Translations under genes and position numbers: made by a program
Notes under the pieces: model-generated
Told to the model about the DNA's origin: nothing
The model's input: the letters and a program-made list of their open reading frames with translations, nothing else
Databases searched by the model: none
In this document: positions 10,385 to 20,089 of the stretch, piece after piece
Numbering within the stretch: position 1 is the stretch's first letter
Layout: each line of letters opens with the position of its first letter
From: Asterias amurensis
Taxonomy: Eukaryota; Echinodermata; Asteroidea; Forcipulatida; Asteriidae
Reading direction: 5' to 3'
Assembly (NCBI RefSeq): GCF_032118995.1
Contig: NC_092648.1
Span: 18,380,450-18,444,449 of the forward strand
Length of the DNA: 64,000 nucleotides

Positions 10385-10870
10385 TATGTCCTCTGTGCAA
10401 TACTATCCGGAGGACATTATTGCATATGCAATAACGTTCGCCGGACGGTTTTGCATATGCAATCGTGTCCGCCCGTACGCTGCTGCATAATGCAATTGTG
10501 TCCGCCCGGACACATTTGCATATGCAGTTGTGTCTGCCCCCGTGCAAAACCGTCCTTGCAGTAAATTAAACGCCTTTGGTCGACGGAACATGTTCGCCAT
10601 TTTTTTACAAGTTATGGGTGCATGTCATGAATGACATGGGAAATGTTCAGCCGTTCGGTATTCGCTGCAATCATGAAATACGTGAATATTCATGCTGTAA
10701 AATACAGAAGTCCAGTGCATGCACGCTCGCTTACGCGCGTACATGCATTTTCAGCCATGTACAGCCATGTACATGTTCATCGGATGGTTTTTGCAAAGCT
10801 CTGGACACAATTGCATATGCAAAAATGTCCGGAGCGGATAGTATTGCATGGCGGACACAATTGCGTCTGA
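10385..10870. repeat. Degenerate array of TTGCATATGCAA palindromes
   Basis: Perfect or near-perfect TGCATATGCA palindromes recur near 10423, 10453, 10519 and 10812, with a variant TGCATAATGCA near 10484. They alternate with GTCCGCCCG or CGGACAC blocks at roughly 30-60 bp spacing. The palindrome contains an octamer-like ATTTGCAT half-site. No good coding frame is supported. Confidence 0.65.
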
Positions 10871-10909
10871 CACCGGCGTCATAATACACCGCACGTTGTC
10901 GCCACATAT

Positions 10910-11080
10910 TACAAAATGTCCACGTTTTAGTGGACGCCAAATACACGCGATGTGCAATTTGTTGGTATGAGCAGTTTTATCATTCTCCTATGACTGTAAC
11001 AAAGATCTACTTAAATTACAACATGTCCACGTTGTAGTGGATACCCAATACATGCAATGTTGTACAGTTTGTATTATGTG
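10910..11080 (+). repeat. Direct repeat, two copies 112 bp apart
   Basis: TTACAAAATGTCCACGTTTT at about 10910 and TTACAACATGTCCACGTTGT at about 11022 begin a shared stretch of about 55 bases that runs through AATACANGCRATGT. Confidence 0.75.
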
Positions 11081-13593
11081 CAGTTTTTTTCTTTCTCTTA
11101 AAGATATATTTACCCAAGGAACGTTTGCGTCCGTGCCATGAAGAGAATAATGTTGATTCTTTTGAGGATGGAATAGTTTCTTCCTTTTGATTCGGCTTTA
11201 AATTGCCTCGTTGAAAGGAACTTGAACATTCCACATATTGACCTCATAAAAGAGTTATTCATAAGCGTTCATCATTTTTTGTTTAATACCAACTAAATTC
11301 AGGAAATATATTGTGTAGACGGGAAACGGCTTATGTCACACATGCGGGTATGTTTTCTGGAAACAAAACTGCTAATATTGAAGACTGGCCTCAAACATAA
11401 TATTAAGAGGTAGGCTAGGTCTCACTCATTCGTTTTATCGTTTTTATCGAGAGTCCACGTGAATGCTGACCAGTAACCTTCAAGTTAATGGTGGGCCTGT
11501 CTGGCAAATTTCAAAACAAATCAAGCAAAAGTTAGCGCAATCACATCCGACATCCAGACTTGACCTTTTTTGTCCGGCCGGATATGCGAACCTTAATTAT
11601 TGACATAATGACTTCGGTTATTACTGCACGTACTTCCTACCTCTGCTTTCAGCAAAATCTCAACAAGGATTTTATCTGTAAAGGCCCTTTTTATTATTTT
11701 TTATTTTTTTATTTTATACAGTGCATGATATTTTTAAATATGTAGGCCTACAACATACTTTGTATTAATGATTTTAGCGGTATCCCCTGTTGTTATGTTT
11801 ATCCGTTTCCACATGTTTCGTTTTTATTCATACTCATAATGTTATACACGGCTCGTTTTTAAGCTCGTTTTCCAGGATTTGGGTAAACGTAACCACTTAA
11901 TAAAAGTTGGATAAGTCTTTGATCACACGTATACTAAGTTGTGCCACCAGCCATTGTCAATTTATCGAATGGTTCAATCTTAGTTTTCCTTATAAGCTAA
12001 ATTTCATACGGTCTCACGTGCACCCTTCCCTAATAATTGTTTGTTTCCAGTCTCTCTGGCATGACGGTTTGGTTATGAGGCATATGGTGTCATTACAATA
12101 AACTTTTGAGAGGTCCCTGGTCTATCCCTTATATGATGTTACGCTCATAGTAGGCCTAGTTTATAATATATGTGCCTATTGACATGTCAAGTTAGTACAT
12201 TCACTTAACAAACCTATGGGAATATCCAGTATTCAATATCTTAAACATTGATATTCACTGTACAATGTGAATATCAATATTATCCGATAGCAAAGAAACT
12301 TTGGTACATGCCGTGCCTTGCCCACAGGAAGTATCCATCATGGTTGAAACCAAAAGATTTAATCTGGTTCTGTCCATCTTGCCCTACACTACTCTCTCGT
12401 CTGACCGTTGCATGTGCTGACAACATTATGTTATATATTATAACATTATGTTGTCACCCATGACCCCAGCCATGACTACTATGTGTTCCATCCGTTTGAC
12501 AGTTTCACTTGGTGGTAAAATCACAGCACTTTAGTTTGTTTTCTTGCCAGATGCGTTTACGCAAAGCGAGCATGTTCAGTCTCTCTATATATAGGCCCAG
12601 AAAATAGTGTCCATTTATTTGTATACGTCAGAATAAAATTGTAAACTAATGATCGATGATTATAAAAATGCAATCATCGCTATGGCTCATTGTGTTTAGT
12701 GACGACAGACGAGATTTTTTTTATAAATCTTGGGCCGGGGAATGCCACACCCATTTGTGGATGTTTTTGCGCTTTTGTATCTATAGTGAACTGCTCGATT
12801 TCACAGACGTAAATATCAATTTTGAGTAAGGGTTTGCGGCATAGCCATATGAAAATCTCTAAAGTTGGGGATGGTTCTGAGAAGAACCATCAACTCGACG
12901 CTGATCGTCTTCTAGAGACATTTTATTCGTTTTCTAACGAACTATTAATCCGTTATTAAAAATATATAATACATTTGTTTTAACGGATTGTTGGTTTTAA
13001 TAACGAACCAATTCCCGCTGGTAATTATTACGTCCAGGGCACGATTGGGCTTTCGTACGAAAGCAAACAATTTGACCAAACACAATAATATGAGGTTCAC
13101 AAAATAACAAACCAGTTTATCGTTCATATAATATTGTGTTTAATAAGACCTCGCAAATAATGAATGGCAAACAAACATGTTTAAAACAATTCAAAAGCAA
13201 ACTAATGATTAAAGCTATTTTGCAGGCATTTCAGCATTTCTATGCTTATTGCCATTTCTATAAAGCTACCACGCCCAAACCACGCCCCTGCTATGTCTGC
13301 AAAAGTTCCATTAATCCCTTGCACGACACCGAATCAGTGCACTCGACCTGCATCATGCGCGTCTACCATTTCCGCTGTGGTATCTCATTTGGCTTCATTG
13401 ATCTGGGTTTCAATGTTTGCGCACATTCTGAGTCCCTAAATGGCGGAGAAGTTGGATACGCCCTGCCTACCCATGTACTTTGCACATCGTGAAATTTGTC
13501 TCATTAAGTTTCACGATAGATTACACCTCAGTTTGGCTGAAAGGTAAACAGAGCATCCCATGTGTCAGACTAGTACAATACAATGCCCATTTC
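11081..13593. other. Intergenic, little recognised
   Basis: Apart from one small hairpin (12247-12278) I see no supported feature. The 118-codon frame at 13136-13492 has several Cys and His but no splice context or family resemblance I can defend. Confidence 0.4.
12247..12278. repeat. Short perfect hairpin
   Basis: ATTGATATTCAC and GTGAATATCAAT form 12-bp perfect arms around an 8-base loop. Confidence 0.8.
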
Positions 13594-13967
13594 ATTAAAG
13601 GCAGTGGACACATAGTTGTTAGCATAAAACCTTTACTTGGTAACAAGTAATGGGGAAAGGTTGATAGTATAAAATATTGTGGAACACGGCTCCCTCTGAA
13701 GTGACGTAGTTTTCGAGAAAGAAGTAATTTTCAACGAATTTGATTTAGTGACCTTAAATAGAATTTGAAGTCTCGAAATCAAGCATCTGAAAGCACACAA
13801 CTTCGTGTGACAAGGGTGTTGTTTTTTCATTATTATTTCGCAACTTTGATGAGCAATTGAGCTCAGATTTTCACAGGTTTGTTATTTTATGTAAAGGCCT
13901 ATGTTGAGATACACAAAGTGAGACGACTGGTCTTTGACAATTACCAATAGTGTCCACTGCCTTTAAA
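13594..13967 (+). mobile_element. MITE family 1 copy, full length (reference orientation)
   Basis: Both TTAAAGGCAGTGGACA and its inverted counterpart TGTCCACTGCCTTTAA are intact, as are the internal GGCTCCCTCTGAAGTGACGT and CAACTTCGTGTGACAAGGG segments. Length is about 374 bp. Confidence 0.9.
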
Positions 13968-14181
13968 GAAATCTATATAGGCTAACTTTATAAGAATAAA
14001 AACGGGCGTTGTTTTTCATCATTTGTGTTGGGTAAATCGTTCAATTTACTTTACTGTGTAAGATCTAATTTAGCCGTATAGTTACAACTGTTTGCAGTTA
14101 TACCGTGTGTAGTGACGTCATGTTCGATAGAAGATGTCGTTGGGCGGTATTGTTAAAGGGGATAACATCACTCTGAATTCG

Positions 14182-14877
14182 TTACAATGTTTTCAGCGCG
14201 ATTACAACAGAAGATAGCAGGACGAAGAAACTTGAAGACACCAAGGTTCCACTGTTATTATTGTCGTTGCTTATTGGCTTTGTGGTAATGGAATCGGTAG
14301 GAGGGGCTTCGGTCGTGGGCGGCATCCTAGTGGTTGTAACTCGGGTAGTCGTTGGCGGGGGTGTTGTGGGATCATTTGGTTCGTCACACCCATAAGTATC
14401 CAGCATGTCTTGAATGTTCTCCTCGGTGGCCGGCTCGGCACCTAATTGAACGTTGGATTCAACAATGGCGTATCCATCCTCATACGGTTTGGCGAGAAAG
14501 ATATACTGTTGGTTCGGGATAACTTCAGTGTTCGTGCAGTCGTGAGACTCACCGAAGCCATGAACAGTCACATCTTCGTAGATATTCAAACTGGGTATCT
14601 TCTTGTAGACACACTCCACAGAAACCTCGGCACTGTAGACCATCGCTCTGAAGAAACGGTTGAAACGCGGAAGATTAACGAGAGTGACGTTACCAAGAAA
14701 GGCAATTTCCACATTGGGTGCGCCCGCCCGAGTCGTGACCGGTTCTGGCTGCCATCCTTCAGGGGGACTACAGGCCGTGCAAACCCCGACAAGTACCGCC
14801 ACAAAAGCGAGGAAAGCCATCGGTTTACATCCATCCTGGTTAATCTTCATCTTGGTTGATTCGAGACGATAGTCCAC
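14182..14877 (-). CDS. Secreted, probably GPI-anchored protein with CCDC3-like ectodomain
   Basis: This is a single-exon frame of 231 residues. Seen: a hydrophobic signal sequence at about residues 20-35 (MAFLAFVAVLVGVCTA), a compact ectodomain to residue 164, a Thr/Pro-rich stalk (about 170-200) suited to O-glycosylation, and a C-terminal hydrophobic tail (about 212-228) preceded by small residues, as in GPI-anchor signals. Cys36, 89, 114 and 164 could form two disulfides; N63 and N207 are glycosylation sequons. The pattern C-x2-P-x2-W-x-P, YSAEV-x3-C, GFG-x4-C and a final Cys resembles the extracellular domain of vertebrate CCDC3, but the coiled coil of CCDC3 is replaced by the stalk and anchor. 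Starts at Met1, Met10 or Met20 are all possible. The first Met fits a longer N-terminus; Met10 or Met20 would fit a classical signal peptide better. The function is unknown. Confidence 0.7.
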   Translation of the reverse strand: MDYRLESTKMKINQDGCKPMAFLAFVAVLVGVCTACSPPEGWQPEPVTTRAGAPNVEIAFLGNVTLVNLPRFNRFFRAMVYSAEVSVECVYKKIPSLNIYEDVTVHGFGESHDCTNTEVIPNQQYIFLAKPYEDGYAIVESNVQLGAEPATEENIQDMLDTYGCDEPNDPTTPPPTTTRVTTTRMPPTTEAPPTDSITTKPISNDNNNSGTLVSSSFFVLLSSVVIALKTL

Positions 14878-15660
14878 TATTATTCTTGATATGTCAACCT
14901 TTCCAGCGATACTTCTGCAGCGAGCTACCGGTATAAAGTTTAATAAATCAGTCTCATCGAAAGCTTCCAGAGAGAGCTTCTCTTCTTACGATTTCAGAAT
15001 AAACAACCCGCTCTCGATAGTATCTAACACTTGGACTATACTGTGGTCTATTGGGTATTCGGTCTATTAGGGCACCCTGTGTTTATTTTGCCCACGCATA
15101 CCAAGCAATCTGTCTCTTCCAATTATTTACAACTCGACCATGAAGAAGGAAAAATGTGACCTGGGGAGTTGTGGGCGTGCACAGACCACAAACAGCACTG
15201 GTATCTCCAGAGGTCCTACTGTGAACTACTTCACCCGTAGAAAGACACCATGCCGTGGGTTGGTTGCACCCATCCATTAATGAGTACAGTTAAACTTGAC
15301 CAAAGCATTTCAGCATTGAAGTATTCCGATACAGCAATGGGTTATTGTCAAGACTTGCGCCGTGTGGACTTGTTGGGAAGTTTTGAATGTTCGGAGAGCG
15401 TACGTTCTTCAATTACATTTTAACCTCATTATTTTCTGAACTGCAAATCTCTGAAAACCAGACTGACATGACTGGGCTATAGACCCGACTATGTTGACTC
15501 GATTATTATTCCTTTACGAAAGTTAGCACGGCCGTATTATTGCAACACGTTATTTCGAAGTTATGGGAGTGTCATCCAACTTGTTGAAATCTTTGATATA
15601 CTGGCTGCTTGCAGCCCCAGGATGATGACACCAAAACGTGAAATGGCAACATCCCGAGAT
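14878..15660. other. Upstream flank of the 14.2 kb gene, nothing recognised
   Basis: Presumably holds the promoter of the minus-strand gene ending at 14182. I see no clear TATA box, exon or repeat. Confidence 0.35.
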
Positions 15661-15670
15661 GAGTTATCAC

Positions 15671-15692
15671 ATGGAGCAATATATTGCTCCAT
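15671..15692. repeat. Perfect 22-bp palindrome
   Basis: ATGGAGCAATA followed directly by its exact reverse complement, with no loop. Confidence 0.95.
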
Positions 15693-15837
15693 GGTTATCG
15701 CGAGATGACGATATAAAAAGTAATAATTTTATGCCGTCTTCCAGAATATATCGGGAACACGATATCTTACTTCAGTATGTCGCCATCCCGAGATAAATCA
15801 TCTTAGGATGTTTCGTCATAAACCTATAACTTATAAG

Positions 15838-15870
15838 ATCAATCAATCCATCAATCAATCAATAAATCAA
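15838..15870 (+). repeat. (ATCA)n microsatellite
   Basis: Imperfect AATC/ATCA tetramers. Confidence 0.85.
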
Positions 15871-15933
15871 AGTTTTTTTTGTAGAGCACCAAAATCAAAA
15901 GTTTGTTCTAGGGCGCCGAGGCACCCAGTTGAA

Positions 15934-15977
15934 TGGTTAGATGTCATCACTTCAGTGGTTAGATGTCATCACTTCTG
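15934..15977 (+). repeat. Short tandem duplication
   Basis: GGTTAGATGTCATCACTTC occurs twice, head to tail. Confidence 0.9.
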
Positions 15978-16264
15978 TGAATTGTTTCAGGCCCCTGTCC
16001 CCGGGAAGTCTGTTCATATGAAAAAACTAAGCACATTGTTTCATACGCGAAAAACCAAAATGCTCAGGAAATTGTTGGGTAAAGTTTCACCATGAGAGAA
16101 AATTCACAGGGGTCTTTAATCACCACGACCACAATACAAGCATTGATTCTCCGCCACTGATGAACTCTGCTGCAGAAAACAAAACGCGGGTGGGGTGGTC
16201 AACAGCATCTTTTGCCATAAGCCAACCAGAAAGGACTGAACTTGACCTGATTTCTGTATCAACT

Positions 16265-16470
16265 GTAGTCTTGGTGCAAGACGTTTCTCGTTTACTTTTC
16301 ACGCACACCGCGGCCAATAAATTCTCCGACAGCGCGCGCACCTACTCGCCTGACTTATAGGGCGGTGAGTGGACTAAAGTCAGGTGAGTCGGTGCGCGCG
16401 CTGTCGGTGAATTGGCCGCGGTGTGCGTGATGAAAAGGAAACGAGAAACGTCTTGCATCAAGACAATATC
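16265..16470. mobile_element. GC-rich hairpin MITE, about 90-bp arms
   Basis: The left arm (GTCTTGGTGCAAGACG through CCGCGGCCAAT, GACAGCGCGCGCACC and CGCCTGACTT) and the right arm (AAGTCAGGTGAGTC through GGTGCGCGCGCTGTC, TTGGCCGCGG and CGTCTTGCATCAAGAC) are inverted, with about 10 percent mismatch and a loop of about 20 bases. Confidence 0.85.
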
Positions 16471-17780
16471 AACTGATGTTCGGACCGTACAGCAGACGAA
16501 CTTTATGGTTGAACTGTTACCCATGAATGACGCCCGTAGCGACTGTCAGCTTCATGGTGTGCAACTCTGACGTTGGTGATGCTATCCCGTCCGTAGTAGA
16601 CATTACGAAACAATGATTAAAACAGCAAACAGTAGGCCCTTCACATGTCCGATAAGGGCAGGCAGGCAGCTGTTCTCGATTGAAGCGCCTTGGGAAAGTA
16701 CAGTCGGCCAATTCGGCACATCGCCAGTAAGACTTTTTTAACCATCATCTTGAACAACAAAAAGTAAAACAATAAACGCGTGCCAGAGCAGGCCTGATTG
16801 GTTTGTGTTTGAATAACATATCCAATTTTGTCAATTTTAGTTTAAACAAAGACAAAGGTAGATATAGAAGAGGCGCCTGTACATTGTCGAGTGCAATGTG
16901 ATCCACCATAAATTGACTGTCCTCATTTTCCCCCCATTTTTTATTGTCATTTAAATAAAAATAAAGAAATGTATTACTGTTAATTCTTTCTGTACATATT
17001 TATAGCCTGAATAATTACATTGACATATAAAGACAATTATACGCTGACGAGTGCGATACTGTATACAAGGCCATAGGCACTCAAGTGACAGCTGTCAGAT
17101 ACAATCACTTTACTTTTTGTTTTGCATTCTTTGATTTTATCAATAGCGCCCTCCATTGATGTTGATGCGAGAGTGTTTATGTTGCGTGTGTGTGCGGTGT
17201 GTGTGATGTGACCTCGACATATCATATCTTGTTGTGTGAGAAGAAGAAGATACGACACAAATTATTGTTTTGTATGATATAATTGATTCTTGGATCGAAG
17301 CACAATGTAAACGACGTTGAGAACGAAGGGATAGAGGTAGCTGTCCGGATCAGCGTCTTTGTGGTTGCTGCCTAGATCTTAATTTTTTTAAAAAAGGTAA
17401 GTTCATGAGTTTTGACTTTGTTTGAGACTTGGTCTTCTGCTTTTCTTCCAGTAGGCTAATAAAAAGCACTACAGTTTTATCATATGGTTTTATATACCAA
17501 GTCCGTGGTTCTTTTTCTTCTTCTTCCTTGTAAAAAAGTGCAGCCTTCAAATGATTGAACAAACTGATCATGACAGACAGATAGACAAATTAGGTGCGTG
17601 GTTAATTACGAATAATTACACATTACATAAATTATGTATAACAATATTATTTAGATTTTGATCTCAACTCGACGCTTTTATTACTGAGACCACCTAGAGC
17701 CAAACGAGAAGAGAAAAGACAATGAAGAAATTTTAGTTTGAGATGTGGGAGGAAAACCCAAGAGAATTATGCCAGGGAAA
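16471..17780. other. Intergenic, no gene recognised
   Basis: A GT-rich run lies near 17180-17215. No supported coding exon. Confidence 0.4.
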
Positions 17781-17784
17781 ACCC

Positions 17785-17953
17785 TACTCCTAGAACTATG
17801 GGGGTCGACTTAAAAGAAAACTGTATATATATATATAATATTGGGAATGGTATTTTTTTAAGGGCTAAACGATTTGCGTGTGTTATGAGATTCACCCTCA
17901 CTAGCTCTGTTCGTGGAGACGATAGAAGAACGAACCTCATAGTTCTAGGAATA
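17785..17953. mobile_element. Short inverted-repeat element (CTCCTAGAACTATG termini)
   Basis: CTCCTAGAACTATG at 17787-17800 is mirrored by CATAGTTCTAGGA at 17938-17950. A (TA)n tract lies inside. The AACGAACCTCATAGTTCTAG end recurs, inverted, at 18736-18816. Confidence 0.65.
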
Positions 17954-18020
17954 GGGAAACCCATGCAGTCAAGAGTAGGGACTGAAAACCCAATCCACAA
18001 TAATGACATTTTGACATTAC

Positions 18021-18105
18021 TGTTCTAGTGCCCGTGGTGTGATTCGAACTGGGATCCCAGAGGTGGAAGGTGAGGCAAGACACCACTCACCAACCTGACC
18101 GTGTG
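18021..18105 (-). repeat. tRNA-like SINE head
   Basis: The reverse complement gives GGTTGGTGAGTGGTGTCTTG and, after a short arm, CCCAGTTCGAATCAC, matching A-box and B-box spacing of a tRNA-derived SINE. Confidence 0.55.
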
Positions 18106-18201
18106 ACGTCGGGAGAGTGTGTGTGATTGTGTCTGAATCTGATTTTTTTTTTAAGACAATGAAGAATTTTAAGTTTTAGACATGGGTGGAAAACCCAGAC
18201 G

Positions 18202-18277
18202 GCTTTTAACATAGGTCTCATCACTGTCGCAATTAGCATTAGGTAATGGCGACAGTGATGAGACCGATGTTAAAAGC
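18202..18277. repeat. Hairpin, 33-bp arms
   Basis: GCTTTTAACATAGGTCTCAT continues to CACTGTCGCAATT and is mirrored at 18245-18277 with one mismatch. The loop is 10 bases. Confidence 0.9.
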
Positions 18278-18735
18278 GGAGCCATTTACAGCTCAACAAG
18301 GTGGGCTAGAACAAACCCAGGCTACTACATGGATGCAAGGCTACATTTGGGTCCACAGAGGTGAAAGGCATGGACAGAAACCACTGAGCCAACCCCACTG
18401 CCCTGTGGAGTGTGAATGTGATTATAACAGAACAGGCTTGCTGGGGTCACCTTCCGATAATTATAATTTTGGTCTTCATTTTGTGCCCATTCCTATTATC
18501 ATCATGCAGCCATCAAAATAAGCAACTGAACTATGAAAGGCTTTAAAACTGTTTTTTTTTCCTCATTTTTTGCAATTTTTTTTTGAAAAGGGATTGGCTC
18601 TGGTTTGCCCTATCTATTGCTTTTAAGCAGTGAGCTTTGAATTGTAAACCCAAGGTTTTTATCTTTATGATTCCCAATAATTCTAGGTCTGTTATTTCAC
18701 CTTCCATTTGCCCTATGTCATTGTCATTGCTTGCT

Positions 18736-18816
18736 CCTAGAAAGAATTCCTCTTAGAACTAGATGAGGTTCGTTCCGCTGAGGCACTGGCAGAATGAACT
18801 GCATAGTTCTAGGAGT
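18736..18816. mobile_element. Second copy of the TCCTAGAACTATG inverted-repeat family
   Basis: CTTAGAACTAGATGAGGTTC and GCATAGTTCTAGGAGTAG are related to the element at 17785-17953, in the opposite orientation. Confidence 0.55.
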
Positions 18817-18819
18817 AGT

Positions 18820-19599
18820 CATTACCTTCTTGCCCCATGACACCTTACATTCAATAGAAATTGATGATTTCCTCATGGAGGTAGGCCTAGCCCTTAGATA
18901 AGAAAACACCTTTATGCCCTTGCCCTTTCATGAACAAAGCATCCATGCATCACCAAGAACAGAGCAATCCTGCGATCCAAAGTAAGTCTTTGTCAGGCAG
19001 ACAAAAGACTTACAGACAAACAACTAACGATAGCTTAGATGCATTTTCCTTTCCAAAGTCACAAATTTCAACCAGTTTGACCCAATAGTCACCGTTTTAT
19101 GGTCGTTTGAATATCGGCGGTCAGCACATTTTGGCTGAAATCAATGAGAAAGACCATGCTATAGCGCGAAAACCGTTTATCAGATGAAGCTAAAATTTGA
19201 AATTTGAGCTTGTTGAGCCAAGATTACCCCATAAACCAGATTTGAGCAAATTTGAATAGGGTAGAGTTTTTCCTTTGGGTGATTTGACATGGAATGACCT
19301 AGAGAATTTTTATTTTGTTTTTAGGGCTCGTTGAAACGGATACTGTAAACTTGTACTGTATGTAGACATCCTTGTGTTGGCCTTTGCCCTTCACCATTCA
19401 CATAAAGTGACTAGGTTGTGATATTTTGTATTTTGTGCTATTGATTGGAGAATAAACATGATAACAATCAATTTAAGTGCAGGAGATCATATTATATTTC
19501 AGACATTTAGCCTATTGATTGTGCTGGTTGTATTTCAGTGAATGTTTTTCAATTAGTGAGCCAGCTTCCTTCCCGTGCCTCTACACAATTATTGCAACG
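18820..19599. other. Upstream flank of the TTLL gene, nothing firm
   Basis: The promoter and 5' non-coding exon of the 20.09 kb gene should lie here or further upstream. I cannot place them. Confidence 0.3.
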
Positions 19600-20019
19600 T
19601 ACAGGGTGAGTCATAAAGAGGTTGACTAGGATTGGTGATGTTCTTTAAAACAAACAAACGACGCTCAAAAGTTCAGCTAATTTTTTGTACAAGCTCTCTC
19701 ACTGCTTAATAGAAAAAAGGAATGAAAGAAATTGATCATTCCTAAGAGGTGTAGCGTCTACTTTAATAAAGGTACTAATTTTGCAAGCTGTCCACGGAAT
19801 ACTTTTTTAAAAAATGGCCCTTGGACAGCTACAAACATTAGTGCTTTCAGTAAAGCAGGCATAACTTCTTTTAGAAATGATCAATTTGTTTCATTCTTTT
19901 TTATTCAGATGAGCAGGAAAGAATGCTTGTTAAACATATGTTTCACTGGGGTTTTGAGTGTCAGTTGTTTTGTTTTTAAATCGTAAGTCTCGGTCAACTT
20001 CATTTTTACTCGCCCTGTA
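19600..20019. mobile_element. Tc1/mariner-type MITE flanked by TA
   Basis: CAGGGTGAGTCATAAAGAGG at 19602 is mirrored by TTTTTACTCGCCCTG ending at 20017, with TA on each side as expected for a mariner target duplication. The inner halves also pair (AAATTGATCATTCC with AATGATCAATTTG), making a nearly full-length palindrome of about 416 bp. Confidence 0.8.
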
Positions 20020-20089
20020 CATGTAGGTTTCTTTATGGGTTTAATTTTTTTTACTAATCTCATGACCTTTTGACCTTGATTCATTTCAG

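Noticed and set aside
10316..10957. Overlapping frames with repeated ICxxV or AYAxxSG words
   Set aside because: Product of the TTGCATATGCAA/CGGACAC repeat field, not of selection on protein.
13136..13492. A 118-codon frame with several Cys and His residues
   Set aside because: The Cys/His spacing fits no zinc-finger class I can name; no acceptor, donor or neighbouring exon supports it.
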